This document shows, one piece after another, positions 14,539 to 28,712 of a DNA stretch of 64,000 nt; position 1 is the first letter of the stretch, and the number at the start of each line of letters is the position of its first letter. The stretch comes from Jaapia argillacea MUCL 33604 (taxonomy: Eukaryota > Basidiomycota > Agaricomycetes > Jaapiales > Jaapiaceae). The position numbers and the translations under genes are program-made. Location of the stretch: NCBI GenBank assembly GCA_000697665.1, contig KL197737.1:299223-363222 (forward strand), written 5' to 3'. The notes beneath the pieces were generated by a model that was not told the origin of the DNA, did not search any database, and was given only the letters and a program-made list of their open reading frames with translations.

Positions 14539-15280
14539 CCAACCGCCCTTGTTGCTCGCATACGGCAGCGCAGGAGTATCCGACGTCGACACCGACCTAT
14601 ACCGCGTCAAGACGCTCGAGACTAGTTTCGACATCCGACATATGACCATCAAAATCTACACCAGCAAATACCGTTGCAGTTACCTTCGCGACCCAGCCTA
14701 TTCATACGCCGACGCTGTCCGTGGGCTTCGACTTCGACACGCCTTTGAACACTGGTCGTTCTGCCAGAACTATTCCTGCAGGTACCACACCAGTCCTTGA
14801 AACCTTACCGCATGGAAAAGTCCCCCCTAGAATACATAAGCCGTTCTTCTGATTACTCCCACTTGCACACTCTCGGGTATCCCCGGTTTGTGTTGATCAT
14901 CTTCGCTGGTGATCAGGTCCGGAATAAGCTTGTGTTTGAATAGCGGGCCGTCATACCCCTATCGCACTCGCAGGACTTCAAGCGAGTACAGTTGAAAGGT
15001 TTCCCACACATCGTCGTCTACGTAATTACATAAATAGAAAAACACCATAAGGCCGCAGTATAGAAGTCACGGTGCTAGTAGAGTGTTGACTAGACCCTGA
15101 CACTGCGAAGAAGCGAATGCTTGCAACACCCACGTAAAAGTAGATTCTTCCGGAACTTGTCTAGTGGCATAAGTCCGTTCCGACACTTGCGGCAGACCCT
15201 AGGGATTTTCCCAGAATTTACTCAGCCCGAACCCCGAATTTCACATACCCTCGTTCACACGAGAACCCACCCCGTTTCAT
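14539..15280 (+). other. Retrotransposon leader region
   Basis: About 740 bp between the gap and the first long frame of the element. No domain was recognised; it probably holds the untranslated leader. Short frames occur but do not join the downstream pre-gag frame. Confidence 0.4.
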
Positions 15281-16285
15281 ATGCCACCCCGAGATAGCGA
15301 TCTCGTTATCAATTTCATTTGCCGCATCCTTCTCATCTGCCTCACCGGCATCCACCTCGGCATCGCTATCTGCTCTCACGTTCGTGGAACCCTCATCCAC
15401 GTTCATAACCAATTACTCCAATTGGTTATCACTACCACACGCGCTACATATAGACCAATTGCCGTTCCGGCCGTTCACTTCCAGTTCGACGAAAACGGTT
15501 ACGTCAGCAGCTTCCTCGGAGACCTATATAACGAGGAAGATTTCGAACGTCCTTAGAACACAGCACCCACTCCACCACCACCAGCAGCACCTTCAGTCGG
15601 AACACCCGACTTCGCCACCACACCACCTCGTTCACCATCACCTCCTAGTTCTCGCGAACAGGAGTTTCTTCGTCGCCTTACCGAACTCCGCCAACATCGA
15701 CCAGAGCTCGACCCTCTCGACGTACTCCGTCATCGCCTAAACGCACTCAACGCCACCCTCGACTATCCAGACACTCGTGGTAATACTCCCGATTACGAGA
15801 ACTACGAGACTGCTGAACCTTCCGAGTAGATGCCCATTGACGCCAGGCGCTTCGCCCCAGTCCAGTTCAACGAACATCTCATCTTTTGGGTTGTTTGTTT
15901 ACTAGAAGCGCTTCACACCATCATCAACGTCCTTGGAGAGGTCCGTCCATACCTCACCAATGACGAACTACTCCGCATCGAAGGACCAGTAGAGGACATA
16001 CGTAATATTCGAGAGGCGTTAGTAGAGGCGATCAATAGAGGAGAGTGGAGACGAGAAGTAGCCGAGCACGCACTAGAGAGACAGTATAATCACTTCGGAG
16101 ACGAAGACCCCCTTTTTGCACCCGACGAAGACATCGAGGGAAACCCCCTCCTCGACGTCCTTATCCCCATCCCCCAATCACCACGCTTCGAGGAAGTAGT
16201 ACCCGAGGTGATAGATTTGACAGAGGACGATGACACGGTCGTAAAAGGAAGTGGAACTAACGGAGACCCATTTGTACTCTTGTGA
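15281..16285 (+). pseudogene. Retrotransposon pre-gag accessory frame with in-frame stops
   Basis: One reading frame runs from MPPRDSDLVINF at 15281 to the TGA at 16285, broken by two TAG codons at 15554-15556 and 15827-15829. The first part has a hydrophobic stretch (FICRILLICLTGIHLGIAI), the middle is Pro-rich then helical (EQEFLRRLTELRQHRPELD), and the last part is acidic and helical. It ends with EVIDLTEDDDTVV, which fits a classical SUMO-interacting motif (VIDLT followed by acidic residues). No standard Gag domain was recognised; the frame lies before gag in a different phase. Whether it was ever one protein or two or three is unclear. An accessory protein of the element is inference. 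Confidence 0.55.
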
Positions 16286-16302
16286 TTAATTGGCGAAAGT
16301 AG

Positions 16303-17955
16303 TTCAAATTACAAAAAACATTCAGAACCGCCACATTGAATCCAGATACAGATCTCCCTTGCTACGGGCTCTACCACATAGTCGGTCTAGAAGACAACTT
16401 AGACCGTACGTGGAATTTCGTAACAGGAGCAGAAGAGAATATCTGCGCCACATCTCCTTGTCCAAATAGATACGTCAGCACAGGGGAAAGCGACGACGAA
16501 CCAAACGAGGAAGCAGAAAGAGCCGTCACACCCTTCGCCCAATTCATAGGGGCTAGAGCAGGACATCGTCGAGCACCATCTGTTGACTTAGATTCGTCAC
16601 CGGAAGTCCCTACAGCGATACCACCAAGGGAGCTTTCACCTGTCACACCTCCTACGCCCACACGGATCCCATTACCCCAGACACCTTTAATCACCCCTCT
16701 TTCCGCCCTAACATCCCTTCGTACACCAACCACCCAATTACCACCCATCATGGCCGCCGTACAAATGACCGATGCCCAATTTAACCAACTCCTCGACACC
16801 TTACGAGGTTCCAATGCGAAAGTGGAGAAAATTGCGGCACCCAGACATTATGACGGGGATAAAAAGGAATACGACGATTGGCGCGATAACGTCACCGCCT
16901 ACATCGACGCAAACACCAGGGCATACGGAACCGACAAAGCCAAATTCCTATATGTTACCTCCTTGCTCTGTGGAGAAGCGTCGACATGGAGGAAACACAT
17001 TCGAACCCAGTGGACACAACATGAAGGACTTCTAGCGGCAGAAAAGGCCAAAACACCGCCTGATGCCAATGAAGTCGCTCATCTCGAACAAGTCCTAACA
17101 TGGGACCGATTCCTTGGAGTCCTCGACGAACGATTTGGAGAAGTCAACTGAGAAGAGAAGGCCCGTATTCGAATGCTGGAGACCAAACAAGGCAATCGAA
17201 CCGCCGACGAATATCTCACTGATTATAACCGCTTTGTCCTAGAAGCCAAACTCGCACTCCCAGATGTGTTTCACATTGACAACTTCAAAAGGAACGTGAA
17301 TGTCAAAATCATCAAGAAGATAGAGACAGGAATCACGAAACCGCCAACCAATTTCGTGGATTACGGTGCATGGATAATTCGGATTGACGAAGCTACGCGA
17401 CAGTTCAACGCGCAGCACCGTCAAAACCAACTCTCGGCCCAAGCGCGTCCTTTCGTCCCTCGCCCTCAGACAGTATTCGTACAACGCGGACAACCTCCTC
17501 GACAATTCACCCCGCAATATCGTCCACCATCTGGACCCCCACCATCACAATCTGGATCCGGCCAGAATACGCAAAACCGGAGAACCGGCACGGGCATAAC
17601 GTTCGGAGGCAGTGGCCAGCCAATGGACTTAAGTCGCGCACGTGCCTCGGCAGTTTGCTATAACTGTCAACAGAAAGGCCACTTTGCACGGGATTGTCCA
17701 CAACCCAAACGCCCCATCGTGGAACGTTCGCGGGAGATGTTCGTGCAGTATACCCCAGAAGAACTTGCAGAGATCCGCAACCTTCTGGATGCACTAAACC
17801 AAAAAACAAGTGTTGAAGAAATGGACTACGAAAACGCACAAAGACAGGAACAGACGGACCAAGTAGCTGCAGAGTATGTAGATGAAGAGGACGATCCAAA
17901 TTCCCTCCCGGACGATCCTTCTGTGATTCCCCAGTCTTTTTACCCCAGTCGATAG
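16303..17955 (+). pseudogene. Retrotransposon gag, one nonsense codon
   Basis: The frame is open from 16303 and the first in-frame ATG is at 16750 (MAAVQMTDAQFNQLLD), the likely Gag start. The part before it (16303-16749) is Pro/Ser-rich and looks coding but lacks a start. A capsid-like helical region (HYDGDKKEYDDWRDNVTAYI) is followed by a TGA at 17149-17151; the same frame continues to the nucleocapsid zinc knuckle CYNCQQKGHFARDC (CX2CX4HX4C) and ends at TAG 17955. Gag packages element RNA into virus-like particles. With the nonsense codon, capsid and nucleocapsid would be separated. Confidence 0.88.
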
Positions 17956-17956
17956 T
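17930..17956 (+). promoter_or_regulatory. Candidate -1 frameshift region between gag and pol
   Basis: The pol frame is open upstream through the end of gag and lies in -1 phase to it. Just before the gag stop there is a CTTTTTAC run where both frames are open. It resembles but does not match the canonical X XXY YYZ heptamer, so a programmed -1 shift here is only a possibility. Confidence 0.3.
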
Positions 17957-20900
17957 TAACGATGCCGATTATCGACGAAACATTGTTTCTTCAGGTTCTA
18001 GATACTCACCGTTAAATTATGATAACGCATTCAATACGGACTGTACCATAGAAGTAGATACGAGTACCACGGTGAATCTAATCCCTGACTCTCCCACAGG
18101 TATCGGACTTGATAAAACCTCATTAAAACAACTACGCACCCAAACTGCTGAACAGTTTTGGTCTTCTATGAAAGAGCGTAACCAAAAAGATCAACTCGCT
18201 ATGCTTCGTAGATGGACCCCCAGGGCCAGGTGCTCTGAAGTCGCATCACCGCAGATCATTCGGGAATTGATGTCTTCATCTGATCCTGTGGAAGTAATAG
18301 CCGAGTTGCGGGAACCTCGCAAATATTGTTGGATTCGTAAAACCACCAAGAATCGGGGATTCGAATTGGACGTTGACGTACGAATCAAAAACCTTCAGAC
18401 TCAGGAAGTCTATTCTGAGAAGGCCCTGATTGACTCAGGCTGTACCTTCTCGGCAATCGACGCCAAGTACGTCGACAAACTCGGTCTGGATACCATCGAA
18501 TTTGCCAGGCCTGCGGCCGTTTATAATACCGACGGCACACGTAATTCAACTTCCATTACTCGCTACTGCCAAGTCGAGTTGGAAATGTTTGGACACACAG
18601 AATCGATTTCTCTGTGTGTGACGACACTAGCACGTCACAACATCTTTATCGGATATGATTGGCTCACCAAGCATAATCCGGATATCAACTGGATTGATAA
18701 CACTCTCGTTTTTAACTGCTGTCCTTCGGCTTGTGGGATGGTTCCGGCTGTTCTTCGTCGAGCGGATGTTGGGCACAGTCTGGGACTTGATTTAGTTGAT
18801 TTCCCTGACGACGACGGTGGTGATCTGGAATCTCACCTTAAGAGGGGAGATAGAGTCTTTGTTACTCACTTTCGACCCAATTTTGCACGAGCCACTGGCA
18901 CATTGTCAACCCAGTTGGCTATTGACGCAGAAGCAAAACGTGAAAAGAAGCACTGGAAAGAGATTGTATCTCCGCAATTTCACGACTTCGTGGACGTCTT
19001 CACTAAGGAGGATTTCGAAAATACCCCTGACTCGCGGATCTGGGATCATGCCATAGAGCTCAAGGCAGGGTCAAAGCCCACGGACTGCAAATTATACCCA
19101 CTATCGCCAAGCGAACAAAAGGAACTTGACGAGTTCCTGGAGGAGAACCTGAAAACTGGACGTATCAGACCCTCAAAATCGCCTATGGCTTCACCTTTCT
19201 TCTTTGTCAAGAAGAAGGATGGACAGTTAAGACCGGTACAGGATTACTGAAAACTTAACGAGATGACGATCAAGAATCGCTATCCACAGAACAAATCGAG
19301 GATTGTTCGAACCTCTGGTTATGTTTTTTGGCTTAACCAACTCCCCTGCCACGTTTCAGACTATGATGAACGAAATTTTTCGCGAATTAATCAACGAAGG
19401 ACACGTCATCATCTATATGGATGACATATTAATATTCACCAAAACCCTGGAGGAGAATCGCCGAATCACTAGACAGGTTCTAGAGATTCTTCGGCAACAT
19501 AAATTATACCTTAAACCGGAAAAATGCGAATTCGAGAAGGAAACCGTGGAATACCTGGGACACATTATATCCGCAGGACAGATCTCTCTTGACCCAGTCA
19601 AGGTTCAGGGAGTACTAGGATGGCCTTTGCCGAAGTCCAAACGAGATGTCCAATCCTTCCTCGGATTTTGCAACTTCTATCAATGTTTCATCAAGGGGTT
19701 TAGTGAGATCGCACGACCCTTGAATGATCTCACTGGTAAAACCAATTTCCGCTGGACGGACAGTCAATAACAAGCTTTTGAAAAGCTCAAATCAGCGATC
19801 ACCTCTACGCCCGTCCTTCATCATCCGACTAACACCGACAAGTATTGTGTAGAAACAGATGCTTCCAACTATGCCGTAGGAGCCGTGCTCTCACAGCATC
19901 AAGAAGGAAAATGGGTTCCGATCGCTTTCATGTCCAAGTCCATGAACGATGCCAAACGAAATTACGAAATTTATGACAAAGAAATGCTCGCGATAATGAA
20001 AGCTCTCAGGGAATGGCGACACTATCTTCTCGGCGCAGAACAAGAATTTGAAGTTCTCACCGATCATCAAAACCTCACGTATTTCCGATCTCCGCAAAAA
20101 CTCAACCAAAGACAAGCACGTTGGTATACGGAGTTAGCCGAATATCATTTTACTCTTCAACACAAAGCCGGCAAGGAAAACACTAAAGCCGATTTGCTGT
20201 CCCGTCGTATCGATCACGACGACGGAAGAGAGGATGACAATAAGGACATCACCATGCTAAAGCCACATTGGTTCCAACATTGGATGAGATCGAACGAGAT
20301 CATATTCGAAGGAAGCGACACCGCCATCCTGGGAATGATAAAACACGCCAGGAGGAAAACAGATAAATCGGTGGAGATTGCTCTTCAAACAAAGAAGCCA
20401 GGCTTCGAGGAGTATGACGGAGTAATAGAATGGAAAGATAAAATTTATGTACCGAAAGACCCGACAATTCGTGAAGAAATCATTCGACATCATCACAACG
20501 TACCCGAAGCAGGACATCCTGGCGCCGCCAAAACACATCAGTTGATCACACGAGACTATTGGTGGCCCACGATTCATTACAATGTCAAGAAGTACGTTGA
20601 AGGATGTGTTGATTGTCAGCGCGCGAAACCGCGTCGAGGTGCTACACACGCTCCCTTACACCCAAACCAAATACCGGATTCACCTGGAGAAATAATTGGG
20701 GTCGATATTATTGGTCCACTACCCGTTTCCAAAGGTTGCGATGCTCTTCTCGTCATCACCGATCACCTAGCCAAGAATATACGACTTCTTCCCATCACCA
20801 CCGAGCTGTCAGCGCCAGGAGTAGCTCGACTCTTTCGTGATAGGTGGTGGTGCGAATTCGGATATCCCCGTAAAGTCGTTAGTGATCGAGGGACACAGTT

Positions 20901-21831
20901 CGTATCAAACTTCATGAAGGAGCTTCACAGCCTTATGGGGATTAGTATGAACCCATCGACCGCCTATCATCCGCAAACGAACGGACAAACCGAACGTGCG
21001 AACCAAGAGGTCGAACTTTACCTCCGCATCTTCGTTAATCACCTACAGGATGATTGGTACGATTGGATCTCTCAGGCCGAATTCGCATATAACAACAAAC
21101 CACACTCCACTATGGGATATTCTCCTTTTTATTTATTATACGGCCGACATCCCTGGACCGGAGTCAACTATCGCCAAAAGGCAAATAACGAGTCAGTACA
21201 AGACTTCCACGATCGTATGCGCCGAACTTGGGACGATGCTAAAGCTGCAATGGCCAAAGCGCAAGAGCAGATGAAGCTATACTACGATCGAAAGAAGTCA
21301 GACTCGTATCAATTCAAGATTGGCGACATGGTCTGGTTGGAAGCCACGAATATTACGACAGATCGCCCAATGAAGAAATTGGACGACAAACGATACGGCC
21401 CCTTCAAAATCATAAAACAACATGGATCCGCTTACGAACTCGCTCTTCCTGTTGAATGGAAGAAACGACGTATCCACCCTGTCTTTAACGAAGCTTACTT
21501 CCGTCCCTACAAGAAAGGTGAATTCAAAAACCAGAAACAACCTCCACCTCCGCCTACTGTAGTTCACGACGGTTCCGAGCAAGAGATCGAAGCTCTCGTC
21601 CAATATCGCGAACATAACGGTAGTATTCAATACATGGTGAAGTGGAAAGGTCAACCTTCTGGTGATAACCAATGGATGGATTGGAAGTTCGTAAAGGAGC
21701 AGAGGGAGGATCTGATGAAGAAGTTTCATCGGGAGCATCCGGCGTACAGACCACCTGAACGACTGATACTGCGTTCTCTACAGGTTCGGATGTTACCCAT
21801 TGACGTTTTGGACCTCAACGACGATCCATGA
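17956..21831 (+). pseudogene. Retrotransposon pol: protease, RT, RNase H, integrase, chromodomain
   Basis: Domains in order: aspartic protease (ALIDSGCTFSAID, about 18420), reverse transcriptase (PSKSPMASPFFFVKKKDG; later FFGLTNSPATFQ and the active-site IYMDDILIF near 19417), RNase H (CVETDASNYAVGAVLS), integrase with zinc-binding H/C region (CVDCQRAK) and DDE core (GVDIIGPLP, VSDRGTQF, NGQTERANQEVE), then a C-terminal chromodomain (IQYMVKWKGQPSGDNQW). Breaks: TGA at 19248-19250, TAA at 19768-19770, and an out-of-frame deletion near 19287 that removes roughly 40 family residues, including the segment with the first catalytic Asp of RT. The part from 19771 to 21831 is one intact frame. Chromodomains steer such elements to heterochromatin marks. 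Not autonomous. Confidence 0.95.
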
Positions 21832-21844
21832 GGACATGGACCAT

Positions 21845-21854
21845 GAGAGGGGGG
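21845..21854 (+). other. Polypurine tract
   Basis: GAGAGGGGGG, three bases before the 3' LTR. This is the usual place for the plus-strand primer of LTR elements. Confidence 0.8.
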
Positions 21855-21857
21855 TAA

Positions 21858-22151
21858 TGTCACATTCTTTTTACTTTTGATCACTTGACCCGTAGAACAT
21901 TCGTTAGTATTCTGACCAGTAGCGTTAAGATCTCAGTATGACGCCTTATTGCACCATCGGACTATTCTTAGCTAGCCATGTAGTATATAAGCTTGTACCA
22001 TCTTAATGCAAACCCCAGTCTTGAGCTGGTCTATTCCAAACCAGCCACTCTTGTGTGTCATCGGTCGACCTCATTACTCCTTGATCGCTACTCGCACTCT
22101 TCATCCAGCGCTGCTGCCAGTCACATCCCTGGTTGTTGTTTGTTGCTGACA
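21858..22151 (+). repeat. 3' LTR, 294 bp
   Basis: Starts TGTCACATTC and ends with TGACA, directly followed by the CAGTT target duplication. TATATAA at 21984-21990 mirrors the 5' copy. Frames seen in this stretch (for example minus 22003-22188) are chance. Confidence 0.95.
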
Positions 22152-22156
22152 CAGTT
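22152..22156. repeat. Right target-site duplication
   Basis: CAGTT, identical to 13755-13759. Without the element the flanks would join through a single copy of this 5-mer. Confidence 0.85.
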
Positions 22157-22551
22157 GGTCTCAGATCCATACTGCCGTCTTCTGACATTTCCCATCGGTC
22201 AAGTCACAAGTTCATCGGCGGCTTAAAGATGGCAGGCCCAGAATGAATAGTAGAATGCTGAGCGGTTAATACACATCCTCCTGTGACACCCCCGCAGTCA
22301 GGACCGCCGGTCATTGAGTGAGTGAAGTGCGTTCAATCGTGGCAGACATACGCCGGAAGATATTACGTCGGTGGGTAGCAGATCCACGGTAGTATGAGGG
22401 TTGAATCGCCAAGGAAAGGCGGATTCACAGCAGGGTCGAAATTCGAGATCGTAAAGCGTAAAAGTCACATATATTGGTGTATGCGTCGATATCATCGACG
22501 GAGTGAAGCCAAGGGTGCCACTTTAAGCCACATAAACCTCACCGTCCAACC
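22157..22551. other. Intergenic, 3' side of the V-ATPase gene
   Basis: About 395 bp between the retrotransposon and the stop of the minus-strand V-ATPase gene. Presumed 3' untranslated region; nothing else recognised. Confidence 0.4.
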
Positions 22552-23595
22552 TCATGTATAGAATCGACGGTTCTCATTTATACCAAAGAGGTCATGCCGA
22601 ATCTCGGGAAGCATCTAGGGAAGAGGTATATCAGGCTAAATGGAAAGTGGAGATAGATTGAGAGGTGGTGTTTTGCGTACCCGTTCCTCGAGTAATCTCA
22701 GTCGCTCGTCGAGGGTGTTATCGAGGGTAATGCGACCTGTTCCGCTGATCATCTTCACACCGCCGGCCCTATTATGTGGCAAGATAAGGCTTGACCTCAG
22801 CCACTATGCAATGGTATTATAGGGAGTATGTAGACGGACCCATCGTTACTCAGCGTAGGTTGGACGTCAAATGACATTTCCCTCCCACTGATCTCCTTGT
22901 ACTGCTCCGCAGCCGCTCCCGCAGCTTTCTTCGCCACCTCAAGATCCGTCTCCCTCGAGTATACAATGACATTGGGTTCCAAGAGTTGAAGATAACCCTG
23001 GACGATGACACCCTGGAGGAATTGGACATAACGTCCTTCATCCGATGAGAGTTGGGAAAGGGAGTTGCGGGCGGTATTGAAAAGGTCTTGGAGGTGCTCT
23101 TCGCGTCGATGAAGCAGTTTGAGACGAGATTTGTTGGTTAGTGTTGACTGTGCGCTGATTGAAGGCGTGTAATGAGGGTGTGTATGCACATGAGACAACG
23201 GGTATGAGTGGAAGTGTACTCACATCTTCTGGCCAACTTCGGCTCCCTTCCGCTTCTTCTCATACTGAGCATCGATAGCTTGTTGCTCCTGCTTCACAAG
23301 CTTTGCCTACTCCACCAAAATGTTGCAAGAATTACAATCCGATCAACTCAGGAGTTTCAAGTGTATCGTCCAGGGGTATCACGCACCTTTTCAATCGCGA
23401 ACTCTTCATCCGCTTTGACCTTGATCTCTCGTGATTTCTCCATGGCTTCTTGCTTGATGAACGCCACCTACATCAGCCCATTATCAGAAAATGGTACACA
23501 GGTGGTTTGTAGGTGCTGGGCCGGTTGGGCAATGAACGGACCATCTTGTTCATCTCGCTGATGACCTCCTCATCGTTCATCGGCTTGGAGGACAT
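22552..23595 (-). CDS. VMA4: V-type proton ATPase subunit E
   Basis: Peripheral stalk subunit of the vacuolar H+-ATPase, forming a long coiled coil with subunit G that links V1 to Vo. The protein starts MSSKPMNDEEVISEMNKMV and continues AFIKQEAMEKSREIKVKADE, the strongly conserved N-terminal helix, then EQQAIDAQYEKKRKG, SRLKLLHRREEHLQDLF and SQLSSDEGRYVQFLQGVIVQ. The globular C-terminal half has VIVYSRETDLEVAKKAA and ends with the family hallmark GGVKMISGTGRITLDNTLDE, then LPEIRHDLFGINENRRFYT. Five or more exons. The predicted length is close to the usual 225-230 residues and no defect is seen. Confidence 0.95.
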
Positions 23596-24290
23596 GTTGT
23601 GTGGCGGTAGTTGTTAAATCGAGAGGAAGGAGATTTGGATGACGGAGATGGGAGACTTGGTTATCAGTGAGGTGATAGTGCACCAAACGTAGTTCGGTCT
23701 GTCCAGCGTCCTGAAATGACGGAGGCACACCGCCACGTGGACTTGATCATTTCCCCACTTCCGCCAATGTCGACCTGTTCGATCGACCGTGATCTTTTGC
23801 TGCCACATCGCGGAATGTCGACCTCGGATTTCCGCACCTCCATACAACGCAAGTATCCAATGGTGTTGAAACCGAATCGAAAGGTTTGCAATCGGTGTTT
23901 GACTTGTGTGTGGCCCAGGACCCAACCGGACCCCCATAGATAGATCTTCGTGTTCGCTACGCCTTTGCTTCTGGGGCAGCCAGCTAACGGTCTACCTCTA
24001 TGCACTGAACACTCCCTCAATATCGAACCCGGTCTTTCGTCACCAGGGACTTTGAGACTCGATGCGCCAAACTCTCCAAACCCATCATCGTGTCGCGCAT
24101 TGTTGGTGCGTATATTTGTTGGTTCCTTCAGGTAGTTTCACCTGCAACCTGAGGCAATGTCGCAGCTGCTTGCACCTTATAGTCTCATACACACGAACCC
24201 GAGCGAGGCATTTAGCCCTTGGTTGACTCGGACCGACGCTGGCTGCTCCCCTCATCCTGTCACATACTCACGGGCTGCGCCCCCCTTACA
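23596..24290. other. Intergenic between VMA4 and tRNA-Gly
   Basis: About 695 bp. Overlapping short frames on both strands (minus 23664-24020, plus 23716-23943) show no domain. Likely the VMA4 promoter. Confidence 0.35.
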
Positions 24291-24360
24291 GCATTAATGG
24301 GGTAGTGGTAACCTGGGTCGTTGCCATCGACCCGCCGGGGGTTCGATTCCCTCTTAATGC
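24291..24360 (+). tRNA. tRNA-Gly (GCC)
   Basis: A 70-nt cloverleaf identical to the copy at 13469-13538 except for the normal T-loop TTCGATT, which restores C56 and the consensus B box GGTTCGATTCC. Anticodon GCC in loop TTGCCAT; perfectly paired acceptor stem; no intron. Flanking sequences of the two copies are unrelated, so they are dispersed copies. A TTTT run lies about 25 nt downstream. Confidence 0.95.
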
Positions 24361-24590
24361 ATAAGTGTCTGTTGATAGACCATTTTCTTCCGCGATCCCA
24401 AACGCATGGCGACAACTTGTTGTTTTACTGATCTCCAAAATGCCACCTGGTTGACATCCTAACCCTAATGGTACCCGTCGCACAAGTATCCGATTCGCGA
24501 AACCTCGCTATAATTTCCTCAAAAGACAGATAGACACATTGTTGTTACAAATAAGTAAGCCGAAATCCGGTACGCTATCCAGTGTCAGAC

Positions 24591-27917
<3,327 letters not shown>

Positions 27918-28712
27918 GTTGCTACACCGGGGTTGAAGATGGAGACAACCTCTCGACTGAGGGGGAGCATTTAACGAGTTGGAGCATCTGATTCCGGCGT
28001 CGTCGGATAAATGGACCATTTTTCGCATCTTGCCTCGTGAACCAGCTCAAGGAAACCTCGGATTCATTGCTGGACGTCGTATAGCGACCGAATATTGCTG
28101 GTGGTGTGCGCGAGAGGCGTTTCACCTGTTTTGCGGAAACAAATCGGACTGTGAAGGGGTGAAACTTGAGCACGAGGGTAGCGGTTCCGCTCGACAGTCA
28201 AGCACCGAAGATGCGACGCGGCGGAAGTCAACGCTGGTGCCTGCCCACGCATCAACGTAGGCTTCTGGTTGGTTCCGTTGGACTTGTGTGGACACCTCAG
28301 CTCTTTCGTGATGGGACAAAATCCCACCACACCCAAACCGATAATCAAGCGCCAAATTATCCGGTAAGCAAAGGACATGGGGAGAACAAGCACGGCGGAA
28401 TGGAGGACTCTTGGCGAGTGTGGCTCAGCAGGAATAAAACGCACCCGGTGTCAATGGACGAACACCGAGCTGGCAGGTAAGCCTGTTTGTGATACATGGA
28501 TCCAAAGGTTGTAAAGGAACAGCGCAAGTCCCGCGTTCCGCTAAGTCGATAAGGTCCGTTCAAGGTCCGTTGGACTGAGAGAGATCGGTGTTCCAAATAT
28601 GGAAATCTGGTAGACACGTGGTGGCTGCGAACGAACTTTTTTGGGCGCATCACACATTGCTCAGCCTTCGTCCTCAACTTCGCGGCCAACATCGTCGTTG
28701 ACTATTGACAAG
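27918..28712. other. Divergent promoter region, CDH / MTR4
   Basis: About 795 bp between the two divergent start codons. Several overlapping frames on both strands (for example 28357-28692 minus, 28064-28444 minus) have no domain and look like chance in GC-balanced DNA. Should contain the promoters of both genes; no individual site was identified. Confidence 0.4.

Larger units (their letters stand above)
13760..22151 (+). mobile_element. Ty3/gypsy chromovirus LTR retrotransposon, inactivated
   Basis: The element has both ends: LTRs starting TGTCA and ending TGACA (5-bp inverted terminal repeat), a CAGTT target duplication on each side, and a polypurine tract just before the 3' LTR. Internal order is pre-gag frame, gag with CCHC knuckle, aspartic protease, reverse transcriptase, RNase H, integrase and chromodomain, which is chromovirus order. 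Several nonsense codons and a deletion in the RT region make it non-autonomous. 617 N hide the rest of the 5' LTR, the primer-binding site and part of the leader. It lies between the DUF6533-type gene and the 3' side of the V-ATPase gene and interrupts neither. Confidence 0.97.

Noticed and set aside
13870-14800. Long open frames spanning the N run
   Set aside because: Open only because N has no stop codons.
16371-16814. A 147-codon frame antisense to gag
   Set aside because: Antisense shadow of the gag frame without domain.
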